A DNA stretch of 8,727 bases from CBDUQI01 sp965369325 (GCA_965369325.1 CBDUQI010000231.1:1-8727), one strand, 5' to 3'. Counted from the stretch's first letter, positions 1 to 6,198 are shown. The notes: a model not told the origin generated them from the letters alone. Translations and numbers: made by a program.

Positions 1-420
1 ATGAACACTCGACTTCTCATGAGTCTTAGCGCAGCTTGCTTTGCACTGCTTGGCGTCGGGATTACATTTCTACCGCAAGAACTTCTCGCTCACGTTGGAG
101 CACCATCTGACGGCATTGTCGTCTTGTTAATGCAGATGCTTGGCGCGCTGTACTTAGGTTTCGCCGTGCTTAATTGGATGAATAGAGGAAGCCACATCGG
201 CGGAATTTATCGCCGCCCCGTCTCAATGGCCAACTTCTTCAATTTCGTAATTGGCGGCGCAGCGCTAGTGAAATGGCTTATCGAGGGTCCGCTCGCGCCT
301 GAAGTTGCCGTTCTGGCATTGATCTACTCCGTATTTGCAGTTTGGTTTGGATTGGTAGTATTCACTCATCCTGCCAATGAAGCTCACTTAAGGTCTGAAC
401 GCGACAACACGCCACGATGA
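1..420 (+). CDS. Small four-helix integral membrane protein of unknown function
   Basis: A 139-residue, very hydrophobic protein with four likely membrane helices at about residues 4-24, 38-58, 76-94 and 101-122. A basic, polar linker between helices 2 and 3 carries the most distinctive motifs, NWMNRG (58-63) and GGIYRRPV (67-74). The C-terminal 16 residues are charged and probably cytoplasmic. I recall small bacterial membrane proteins with a similar NWM-G...GGIYxRPV linker, but none with a known function, so no role is assigned. The ATG is the first base of the window. It gives a natural short N-terminus before helix 1, yet its ribosome binding site cannot be seen and a start further upstream cannot be excluded. 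It is followed by a 177-bp gap before the kinase, which has its own candidate promoter, so co-transcription is not evident. Confidence 0.8.
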   Translation: MNTRLLMSLSAACFALLGVGITFLPQELLAHVGAPSDGIVVLLMQMLGALYLGFAVLNWMNRGSHIGGIYRRPVSMANFFNFVIGGAALVKWLIEGPLAPEVAVLALIYSVFAVWFGLVVFTHPANEAHLRSERDNTPR

Positions 421-494
421 GTCGACGGTTCTCGAAGGCCCCCTTATGGGCGGAAGTTGGCTCTCACCGCTGGTACCCAAGGCTGACATTGTAG

Positions 495-541
495 TTAGAT
501 TGGAATGCATGTTGCGTATGAAATGCACGCAACGTATCTAA
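495..541. promoter_or_regulatory. Operator-like cluster: nested inverted repeat plus 18-bp-period direct repeat
   Basis: Two direct copies of AATGCA-N5-CGTAT lie at 504-519 and 522-537, 18 bp apart. Inverted arms overlap them: GTTGCGT (511-517) with ACGCAAC (527-533), flanked by TTAGAT (495-500) with ATCTAA (536-541). The cluster lies directly upstream of the candidate -35 of the histidine kinase gene, where an activator would bind. The repeats are seen directly in the sequence. Binding by a regulator is inference. The inverted arms could alternatively form an RNA hairpin if transcription starts further upstream. Confidence 0.5.
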
Positions 542-570
542 TTGCGCCAGTCCTGGATCCACGCTAATAT
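542..570 (+). promoter_or_regulatory. Candidate sigma-70-type promoter for the histidine kinase
   Basis: TTGCGC (542-547) and TAATAT (565-570) are separated by 17 bp, matching the -35 and -10 consensus at 3/6 and 4/6 positions. The predicted start of transcription near 577 leaves a short leader before the ATG at 598, with a GAGG ribosome binding site at 587-590. The weak -35 fits an activator-dependent promoter, given the repeats just upstream. An alternative pair, TTGCGT (512-517) and TATCTA (535-540), also has 17-bp spacing but overlaps the repeats. Confidence 0.35.
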
Positions 571-597
571 TCAGATGATCCCTACTGAGGGTGAACC

Positions 598-2679
598 ATG
601 CCAACCGAGAGCACGACGCAAGCACCTTCAGAGTCACACTCGATGACGCTGGATTTGTTGGCATTACCGACTCGGCGTCGGACCGCGGTTATCGTCGCGT
701 TCTTTGCTGCGTATACGGCGTTGGTTTATCTCGGCTACGCTCTCAAAGAGAATCCCCAATCGCTTACGATTATTTGGCCTGCTGAGGGCCTGCTCGTCGT
801 CGCGTTTTGGTGGACCCCTTATCGGCAGTGGTTGTTGGTTCTAGCCCTGCAATTGGCAGCCGAAAACTTGGTTTATCGGGCCCTAGGAAACCCGTGGGAT
901 TGGGGGTGGGAAAGTCTCCTGAATCTCGCCAATTTTGTCGACGCGACCGTCGCGGCTGCGTTGATTAAGCCACTGATACTGAGACCCTCTCATGCGCACG
1001 TAGCACAAGTCGTCCGCGCATTCGGTGCCCTAGCAGTGGGAGCGGCGGTGGGCGCATTCCTCGGCGCTTGGGCAGCGACCCACGCGTTCGCAGATGCTGA
1101 CTATGTCCGCCAGTGGCAAATCTGGTGGGCAGGTAATCTGCTGGGATCGCTGACAATCGCGCCCCTAGCTCTTGTATGGGCTATCCGCTTTCGAGTCCCG
1201 GCTCTCGCGGCCGGCCCCGCCAATCGAATGAATCTGATTCTCCTAGCCGTTGCTATCGTCGGTGGGGCTTTTTGGATTTTCTCAGTCCCAGCCGGCCAAG
1301 CGAGTACGTTGCTGCAATTGCCATTCGTCCTCATCTTACTGGTCGTCGTCGCCGCACTCGCTCTACCACCTCGATGGACTACGACCCTGGTTGTTGCCGC
1401 GGTGTTAACGGCTGCGTGGCTCGCGAGTCGAGGCTTGGGTCCATTCGGTGATGATCCCGCCTTGCTGAGCCGCATTGGCACATTGCAATGGTTTCTGGCA
1501 TGTCTTGTTGTGATGCCATTCCTAGTTGGGGTCGGCTTGCTCGAACGAATACGCGTTTCCCAAACCCTTGTGGAGAGTGAGGAGCGATACCGAAATTTTA
1601 TATCGCTAAGTTCAGAAGCGGTGTGGCGAGTAGAAATCGATCCCCCGTTGCCGCTCGAACTAACGGTAGCGGAGCAGGTGGCGTGGCTGCGGCAGCACAG
1701 CCGCGTGGCGGAGTGTAATGAAGCGTTCAAGCAGCTTGATGAATCTAAAATCCAGGCTACGGATTCCTCGCCGCAGCGATTCGACGTGCCTTGGTCTACT
1801 GCACTGCTCGTGAGCCTACCCGAAATCGCCAAGCAGGGATTCACGATGGAAGGGCTTCGGTTCGATATGACGAAGCCTGGTGAGGGGTGCAAACACTGCC
1901 TGGCCAATTTTCAAGGCGTCGAATCTGAGGGAAAACTGATGCGGATCTGGGGAATCACTCGCGATGTTACGGAGCTGGTGGATTTGACCGAGCGTTTGGA
2001 AAACGAGCGTACGCGGCTAATCCACTACGCTGCCGAGCTGACCAGTGCGGAAGACCGTGCCCGTCGCGCAATCGCTATGGATCTACACGATGGTATTGCT
2101 CAGATGGCGGTGGCCCAACAGATGCGACTGGGCAATCTAGCGCGAAACGCCCCAGATGATTCGCGGGAACAAATCGCGGCAATGACGCAAACGGCGCGTG
2201 ACATACAGGATGCGACGCGACGCATCATGGCTGAACTAAGTCCGCCTGGGCTCTACGACCTCGGTCTCCTACCGGCGCTTCAGTGGCTCATTACCCGATT
2301 TGAAACCCAGGACGATTTGGCAGTTGAGCTTCACGAGCAGATTGACGAACAAACAATTGACAGCGATAAGCGGATACTCATTTATCGAGTGATTAGCGAA
2401 TTACTCCGCAACGTCGTCAAACATGCGAACACCGATTCAGCCAGGGTTGAACTGTATACGGATATACAGGGTGTTAGTTTCACTGTCACCGACAACGGTT
2501 CAGGCTTCGAAACGCAGGTGATTAGCGGCGAGCAAGCCCGATCGGCAAGCTTTGGCCTTTGGAGTATTGGTGACCGAATCCGAGACGCTGGAGGCGTAAT
2601 CAGTATTAGTAGCGCCCCCGGCGACGGTTGCGTAGTCCGAGTGAGTTTACCCCTCCACGAAAAGCGCTTATCCGCCTGA
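598..2679 (+). CDS. MASE1-PAS sensor histidine kinase, NarL/UhpB-type (HisKA_3)
   Basis: A 693-residue inner-membrane two-component sensor that should autophosphorylate on histidine and pass the phosphate to a NarL/LuxR-type response regulator. Residues about 28-315 form a multi-helix MASE1-like sensor region with the motif IIWPAEGL (58-65). A PAS-like domain follows at about 325-460 (SEERYRNFI, then AECNEAF at 371-377, ending WGITRDVTEL). A short helix leads to the HisKA_3 dimerisation domain with DLHDGIAQ, phospho-acceptor His497. The HATPase_c domain has N box Asn605 (ELLRNVVKHA), the DNGSGF loop (632-637) and GLWSIGDR (653-660). The ATG at 598 has GAGG seven bases upstream. No response regulator is encoded in the window, so this is an orphan kinase here. 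The ligand is unknown. A CKHC pair (431-434) in the PAS region is unexplained. Family assignment is firm from the motifs. Confidence 0.95.
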   Translation: MPTESTTQAPSESHSMTLDLLALPTRRRTAVIVAFFAAYTALVYLGYALKENPQSLTIIWPAEGLLVVAFWWTPYRQWLLVLALQLAAENLVYRALGNPWDWGWESLLNLANFVDATVAAALIKPLILRPSHAHVAQVVRAFGALAVGAAVGAFLGAWAATHAFADADYVRQWQIWWAGNLLGSLTIAPLALVWAIRFRVPALAAGPANRMNLILLAVAIVGGAFWIFSVPAGQASTLLQLPFVLILLVVVAALALPPRWTTTLVVAAVLTAAWLASRGLGPFGDDPALLSRIGTLQWFLACLVVMPFLVGVGLLERIRVSQTLVESEERYRNFISLSSEAVWRVEIDPPLPLELTVAEQVAWLRQHSRVAECNEAFKQLDESKIQATDSSPQRFDVPWSTALLVSLPEIAKQGFTMEGLRFDMTKPGEGCKHCLANFQGVESEGKLMRIWGITRDVTELVDLTERLENERTRLIHYAAELTSAEDRARRAIAMDLHDGIAQMAVAQQMRLGNLARNAPDDSREQIAAMTQTARDIQDATRRIMAELSPPGLYDLGLLPALQWLITRFETQDDLAVELHEQIDEQTIDSDKRILIYRVISELLRNVVKHANTDSARVELYTDIQGVSFTVTDNGSGFETQVISGEQARSASFGLWSIGDRIRDAGGVISISSAPGDGCVVRVSLPLHEKRLSA

Positions 2680-2787
2680 CTTACTCCTCCGGGCACTTCC
2701 TTTTTACTTCGGGACGAGACATTTGAGTGTAATGCAGCGTGGTCGGGCGCTTCCAAGATATCGAATGATCTAGGTGACCGGACGCTC

Positions 2788-2814
2788 CTGGCTGATAGCT
2801 GAGGTATCGGCTAG
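2788..2814 (+). promoter_or_regulatory. Imperfect hairpin in the leader of the Rid-family gene
   Basis: CTGGCTGATA (2788-2797) can pair with TATCGGCTAG (2805-2814) around a 7-base loop. This gives ten pairs including two G-U wobbles. It ends 50 bases before the Rid start codon, in a 185-bp gap that otherwise shows no gene. A five-T run (2701-2705) just after the kinase stop is not preceded by an evident stem, so I do not call it a terminator. The hairpin may be a leader structure or an operator, but there is no independent evidence of function. Confidence 0.25.
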
Positions 2815-2864
2815 ACTCTGCGAAGGGCAGCACGCGACCCGAAGAGGGCACAAGTAAGAGGCAA

Positions 2865-3251
2865 ATGAAGCAGCGAGCAATTAATTCGAAAGAAGGGCCT
2901 GAACCGTCCGGTTGTTATAGCCAAGCAGTTGAGGTTTCTGGCGGCGAACGCACCCTATATGTAAGCGGGCAAATTCCTGTTGGGCGAGATGGATCGGTAC
3001 CAGAAACATTTGCGGGGCAAGCCAGATTAGCGTGGGCGAATATAGAGGCTCAGCTTGCTACAGCCAACATGTCCCTCGACAACATCGTCAAGCACACTAC
3101 TTTTCTTGCAGATCGTTGCTATCGAAACGAGAACAGTGAAATTCGACGGATAGTGTTTGGCGATGATCGGGCACCTGCTCTAACGGTCGTTATTGCTACG
3201 ATATACGATGAAGATTGGTTGCTTGAAATCGAAGCGATTGCCGTAGGTTAG
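2865..3251 (+). CDS. Rid/YjgF/UK114-family protein lacking the RidA catalytic arginine
   Basis: A 128-residue protein, the usual family length. RidA members form trimers and hydrolyse reactive 2-imino acids released by PLP enzymes. Family marks are SGCYSQAVEV (15-24), LYVSGQIPV (31-39), a KHTTFLAD segment (76-83) and the terminal EIEAIAVG (121-128). An ungapped alignment with the E. coli RidA ending, recalled from memory, places Leu106 where RidA has Arg105, the residue that holds the substrate carboxylate. Only the Arg-containing subfamilies (Rid1-3) have shown imine deaminase activity; Rid4-7 lack this Arg. The role here is therefore open: another substrate, or a non-catalytic role. The ATG at 2865 gives the normal N-terminus, with AAGAGG (2856-2861) only three bases upstream, which is a tight spacing. 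It faces the aminotransferase gene in convergent orientation, so the two are not an operon. Confidence 0.92.
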   Translation: MKQRAINSKEGPEPSGCYSQAVEVSGGERTLYVSGQIPVGRDGSVPETFAGQARLAWANIEAQLATANMSLDNIVKHTTFLADRCYRNENSEIRRIVFGDDRAPALTVVIATIYDEDWLLEIEAIAVG

Positions 3252-3266
3252 CCAACCTCCAGACTT

Positions 3267-3289
3267 CCGCTTCTGCCCGAGAGCAGCGG
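3267..3289. terminator. Hairpin just after the Rid gene, possible weak terminator
   Basis: CCG (3267-3269) with CGG (3287-3289) and CTGC (3273-3276) with GCAG (3283-3286) form a stem with a three-base bulge, starting 15 bases after the Rid stop codon. There is no T-run after it, so a classic intrinsic terminator is not supported. It may belong to a degenerate intergenic repeat instead. Confidence 0.25.
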
Positions 3290-3322
3290 TCCGCGCTAGG
3301 CTTGGCATTCGACGGTTAATGA

Positions 3323-3371
3323 CCCCGAAGCAGACGTTGATCTCGGCGTCTGTGCTTAGATTGACACGGGG
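3323..3371. repeat. Long imperfect hairpin in the convergent gap
   Basis: CCCCG (3323-3327), AAG (3328-3330) and CAGACG (3331-3336) pair with CGTCTG (3347-3352), CTT (3355-3357) and CGGGG (3367-3371). This makes a three-segment stem with unpaired bases on one side. The complement of 3306-3340 (AACGTCTGCTTCGGG...) resembles degenerate gammaproteobacterial intergenic repeats that I recall. It contains no gene. Its function is unknown. Confidence 0.35.
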
Positions 3372-3435
3372 CTACTGATGCAATGAACATGACCCCCGAT
3401 CGTTCGTTAGGTGGAGGGGGAAGTGGGTAGAATCA

Positions 3436-3455
3436 ACCCGTATCGGAGATCGGGT
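3436..3455. repeat. Short hairpin in the convergent gap
   Basis: ACCCG (3436-3440) pairs with CGGGT (3451-3455), and ATC (3442-3444) with GAT (3448-3450), around a GGA loop with a single bulged T. The stem is compact, but no T-run follows on either strand. It could be a structural element of a bidirectional termination region. Confidence 0.25.
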
Positions 3456-3462
3456 AACTGAA

Positions 3463-3513
3463 AGCTGAGCACAGATGGGCATTACATCTTTGTGGCAATC
3501 CGAATTCTCAGCT
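3463..3513. repeat. Two-part inverted repeat near the aminotransferase 3' end
   Basis: AGCTGAG (3463-3469) pairs with CTCAGCT (3507-3513), and inside it CACAGATG (3470-3477) pairs with CATCTTTGTG (3485-3494) allowing bulged T residues. Twelve unpaired bases lie on one side. It sits 55 bases beyond the aminotransferase stop and may end transcription or protect the 3' end of the minus-strand message. That is inferred from position only. Confidence 0.3.
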
Positions 3514-3567
3514 CACGCCTCTAACATGCTTAATGACCTGAGGGAAGCGAGCGAAGCTAGCGTCTAT

Positions 3568-4746
3568 CTACGATACCGTGAAGGTGGCGATGCGCTGGAG
3601 GGCTTCGGTTAGCACCGGCAACGGCTGAGTCAGGCTGATGCGTACATGCCCGGCCGCACCAGGGCCAAAGCCGCTGCCGGGGACGACCGCGACGTGAGCG
3701 GCATCCAGCAGTGCGTTGGCCCAGCGCACATCATCGCTGTCCAGTTGGCGTACATCCACCATCGCGAACATGCCGCCGCCGGGCGTGCTACAGCGCAGCC
3801 CCGATATTTGCTCGACCCGCCGCACCACCGTGTTACGGCGTTCATTGAAGGCGTCAAAGAATTCCTGTTGCTCCGACTGCGGATGCGTTAATGCCCAGGC
3901 GACCGCATCCTGCGAAAATTGAGGCGAGGCGAACAACTGTGATTCGTTGATTAGCTCCATCCGCCGGATGAGTTCCGGGTGGCCTACCGCCCAGCCGATG
4001 CGCCAGCCAGACATCGCCAGGCTTTTAGACACGCTGTCGACAATGACAGCTTTGTCCCAACCTTCACTCAGACTCCACACGCTCACGTGAGGTTCATCAA
4101 AGGCGTAGTCTTTGTACACCTCATCGCTCACCAGCCATAAATCATGCTGCTGACAAAACTGCACCAGGCTCTGCAGTGCATCACGTCCGGCGACGGCACC
4201 GGTGGGGTTGCAGGGTGAATTCACCAGCACTGCGCGGGTGCGTTCGTTGAGTACCGCGGACACCGCCTGCGCTGTTTGTGCGAAGCCCTCGTCGGGGTGG
4301 GTAGCGGCCGTGCGTAGCGCGGCGCCGCTGGCGGCTACCACGCCTGGATAGGTGGGGTAGAAGGGATCGAACACCACCACCTCATCGCCCGGTCCTGCAA
4401 TGCCGCCGAACACGTTATACAGCGCGTTCTGCGCGCCGGGGAACACGCTGACCTGCTCCGAGGTCGCGGCCACACCGCTGCGCTGGCTCAGGTGCCGGGC
4501 AGCGGCTTCGAGCAGGGCTGGTTCGCCGATGCTGGGCGAGTACTTGGTGCGCGCGTTGCGTAAGGCCTCAATCGCGCGCTCCGTGATGGCAGTGGGTGTG
4601 GAAAAATCCGGGTCGCCGACGGTGAGGAAAATAACATCGTCAGCGCGTTCGGCCAGTTCCACCGCGCGACGCTGAATATCCCAAGCACCCGCCGACGGGC
4701 CGTGCATTAATGCATTCGCGCGCTTGCTGAAGTTGCCTGCATCCAT
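3568..4746 (-). CDS. Class I/II PLP aminotransferase, arginine:pyruvate transaminase (AruH)-like
   Basis: A 392-residue fold-type I aminotransferase, full length for the family and cytoplasmic. Residues seen are the PLP Schiff-base Lys241 in DSVSKSLAMSGWRIGW, NPTG (180-183), Asp208 in SDEVY that binds the pyridine nitrogen, Tyr211, and Arg369 in GHVRISL for the substrate carboxylate. The N-terminus GAWDIQRRA...LTVGDPDFSTP, the SPQFSQDA segment and the FGPGAAGHVRISL end resemble, from memory, Pseudomonas AruH, which transfers the amino group of arginine to pyruvate. Substrate assignment rests on this resemblance, and aspartate or aromatic aminotransferase remains possible. The ATG at 4746 has AGGG seven bases upstream. 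The gene lies 78 bp after the OmpA-like gene on the same strand, suggesting a shared transcript. Base composition is clearly GC-rich. Confidence 0.95.
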   Translation of the reverse strand: MDAGNFSKRANALMHGPSAGAWDIQRRAVELAERADDVIFLTVGDPDFSTPTAITERAIEALRNARTKYSPSIGEPALLEAAARHLSQRSGVAATSEQVSVFPGAQNALYNVFGGIAGPGDEVVVFDPFYPTYPGVVAASGAALRTAATHPDEGFAQTAQAVSAVLNERTRAVLVNSPCNPTGAVAGRDALQSLVQFCQQHDLWLVSDEVYKDYAFDEPHVSVWSLSEGWDKAVIVDSVSKSLAMSGWRIGWAVGHPELIRRMELINESQLFASPQFSQDAVAWALTHPQSEQQEFFDAFNERRNTVVRRVEQISGLRCSTPGGGMFAMVDVRQLDSDDVRWANALLDAAHVAVVPGSGFGPGAAGHVRISLTQPLPVLTEALQRIATFTVS

Positions 4747-4778
4747 GGCGGTGCCCTGTGAGTGGAAATCTTAGTGGT

Positions 4779-4807
4779 GCACGGCGAAGGTTACGGTATT
4801 GCCGTGC
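4779..4807 (-). promoter_or_regulatory. Inverted repeat between the OmpA-like and aminotransferase genes
   Basis: GCACGGC (4779-4785) and GCCGTGC (4801-4807) are perfect 7-bp inverted arms around a 15-base loop, in the middle of the 78-bp gap. The loop includes a competing small stem, ACGG/CCGT (4793-4796 with 4802-4805). No T-run follows on the minus strand. It could reduce read-through or separate the mRNA segments, letting the aminotransferase be expressed at a different level. This is inferred from position only. Confidence 0.3.
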
Positions 4808-4824
4808 CCGGCATGCACTACTGC

Positions 4825-6180
4825 CTAAGGTACGGCGCTTCCCAGGCGCGGATCAATGCGAACCTCAATGCGCCGGTTACGAGCACGCCCCTCCTCAGAG
4901 TCGTTGCTGGCAATGGGCTGGGTCTCCCCGTAGCCGTCTGAGGTAACTCGGGTGCTGACGATGCCGCTAAGGCTCAGTAGATAATCACGCACGCTGTGTG
5001 CGCGATCGCGCGACAGCGTCATATTGGTTTCATCGCGGCCGCGTGAATCGGTATGCCCTTCCACAGTGACGCGCGAATTGGGGAACACGTTGATCGCAGC
5101 AATCACTTTGTCCAGCACGGGCTGCTGATCTTCCGTCACCTCGGTGGAGCCAGAATCGAAAGAAAGCCCGATCAGGCGCACCAGCAGCCGTTTGCCTTCG
5201 CGAGTAACCTCGGCCTCGCCCTCATCGAACATTTGCTCGATGGCGGTAAACTGCTCGCGTACGCGTGCCTGCGCCGCCAGAGTGTCTTCCAGGGCGGTGC
5301 GTTGGCGGGCAATCGTGTCTAGTTCCTCGCCACTGGCGGTCAATTGGGCTTGCAGGCCGCGTATCTGCGTGTTGCGCGCCTCAAGCTCACCTTCCAGCGC
5401 GGCGATGCGTTGTTCCAGAGATGCAATGGCACTCACAATTGCCTGCGCCGGTAGGTGCGGTCCGGCGCTGAAGTCCGCCGTTGTGCCGGTCGCTTCGCTG
5501 ACCGAGCCAATCACCTGCTCCCATTCCAGCATGATGGCCTCGCTTGCACCTTTCGCCCCGTTGGTTTCGTTGGCGCTCGCAATGCGCTGTTGTAGCCAGC
5601 GCCCGTGGGTAAGTTCGGCCATAGCCTGCTCGGCCAGTGCGCGGGCACCTGGCACATCGTCAATGTCGTTAAGCAGGCTCTGCCGGGCCTGCGCCATCAG
5701 CGCGCTCACGTGCGCCATGGTGCGGGGAATCTCCCGTTCCAGCTTTTGCTTTTGTGCATTAGCGTAGGCGGCTTTGACTTCGCCCAGCACAGTGGTTTCG
5801 GTCGCGCTAAGGCGTGCCTGCTGGTATAGCATGGCCGTCTCGCCCGCACGTTTTTGTGCCGCTTCTATTTTGCCGCGCGCCAGGTTTTGCGCGATGCCGC
5901 CAAGGCGATCTTCGGCCCGCTTCCACTCGGCGGCTGCGTACAGATAAGCATCCGCGCGCAAGGCATCATCGCGCAGGCTCAGCAGTGGCGAGAGGATGTC
6001 GGACAGTGCCGGAGTCTGTAGCAGGGCGTTATAGGATTGTGGATACACGCCAGGTTCAAGGGTGGCGTTATCCTGTGCCAATGTAAGGGCAGGGAGTATC
6101 AGCAGTGCCAGCACTGCCAGGCGGCGAGCGATGCTCGGGGGCCAGCCTCCGTGCGGAGGCTGGCCATTGCGGTTTGTCAT
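4825..6180 (-). CDS. Periplasmic helical-repeat protein with C-terminal OmpA peptidoglycan-binding domain
   Basis: A 451-residue envelope protein. The signal peptide has a long polar n-region (1-20), a hydrophobic core (21-34) and likely cleavage after Ala35 (LTLA|QD). No lipobox Cys is present. Residues about 70-205 are Ala-rich helices (AAAEWKRAEDRL, ARGKIEAAQKRAGE) like DUF4398-type domains. A coiled coil follows at about 245-320. The OmpA-like domain (about 328-445) has GHTDSRG with Asp378 and LSRDRA with Arg393, the pair that binds diaminopimelate in peptidoglycan, and it ends ARNRRIEVRI. The protein probably anchors to the cell wall without a beta-barrel. The ATG at 6180 follows the carboxypeptidase stop by 18 bp and has only a weak GGA as ribosome binding site, suggesting translational coupling. 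No other in-frame ATG precedes the signal core. A perfect palindrome lies in codons 6-14. Confidence 0.93.
   Translation of the reverse strand: MTNRNGQPPHGGWPPSIARRLAVLALLILPALTLAQDNATLEPGVYPQSYNALLQTPALSDILSPLLSLRDDALRADAYLYAAAEWKRAEDRLGGIAQNLARGKIEAAQKRAGETAMLYQQARLSATETTVLGEVKAAYANAQKQKLEREIPRTMAHVSALMAQARQSLLNDIDDVPGARALAEQAMAELTHGRWLQQRIASANETNGAKGASEAIMLEWEQVIGSVSEATGTTADFSAGPHLPAQAIVSAIASLEQRIAALEGELEARNTQIRGLQAQLTASGEELDTIARQRTALEDTLAAQARVREQFTAIEQMFDEGEAEVTREGKRLLVRLIGLSFDSGSTEVTEDQQPVLDKVIAAINVFPNSRVTVEGHTDSRGRDETNMTLSRDRAHSVRDYLLSLSGIVSTRVTSDGYGETQPIASNDSEEGRARNRRIEVRIDPRLGSAVP
6140..6165 (-). repeat. Perfect 12-bp inverted repeat inside the first codons of the OmpA-like gene
   Basis: GGCCAGCCTCCG (6140-6151) and CGGAGGCTGGCC (6154-6165) are perfect inverted arms separated by only two bases. 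In the mRNA this is a very stable GC-rich hairpin starting 15 nt after the first base of the start codon. It encodes residues 6-14 (GQPPHGGWP), the unusual polar stretch before the signal-peptide core. Smaller stems follow at 6125-6137 (CGAGC/GCTCG, three-base loop) and 6102-6117 (GCAGTGC/GCACTGC, two-base loop). The last partly reflects repeated Leu/Ala codons. Confidence 0.7.
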
Positions 6181-6198
6181 TGGACGTCCGTCAGCGAC

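Larger units (their letters stand above)
421..597. other. Intergenic spacer with possible degenerate repeat and kinase control region
   Basis: No credible gene is seen in this spacer. The first 60 bases (421-480) contain CCTTATGGGCGGAAGTTGG-like sequence. It resembles degenerate intergenic hairpin repeats that I recall from gammaproteobacterial genomes, and it shares the 9-mer TCGACGGTT with the gap after the Rid gene (422-430 and 3310-3318). The second half holds the repeat cluster and candidate promoter listed separately. Confidence 0.4.

Noticed and set aside
1101..1907. A 268-residue open frame on the minus strand inside the histidine kinase gene
   Set aside because: Its translation is low in complexity and Arg/Ser/Thr-rich with no recognisable motif, and it lies wholly opposite the well-supported kinase gene. 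It is a shadow frame.
2694..2710. T-run after the histidine kinase as an intrinsic terminator
   Set aside because: Five T residues are present at 2701-2705, but no stable stem immediately precedes them.
3383..3430. A 15-codon open frame (MNMTPDRSLGGGGSG) in the convergent gap
   Set aside because: There is no ribosome binding site and no supporting context, and frames of this length occur by chance.
2865..4746. Rid gene and aminotransferase as one operon
   Set aside because: They are on opposite strands and converge across a 316-bp gap, so they cannot share a transcript.
5144..5767. A 207-residue open frame on the plus strand opposite the OmpA-like gene
   Set aside because: The translation is Ser/Arg/Ala-rich and shows no family features. 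It mirrors the codon pattern of the real gene on the other strand.
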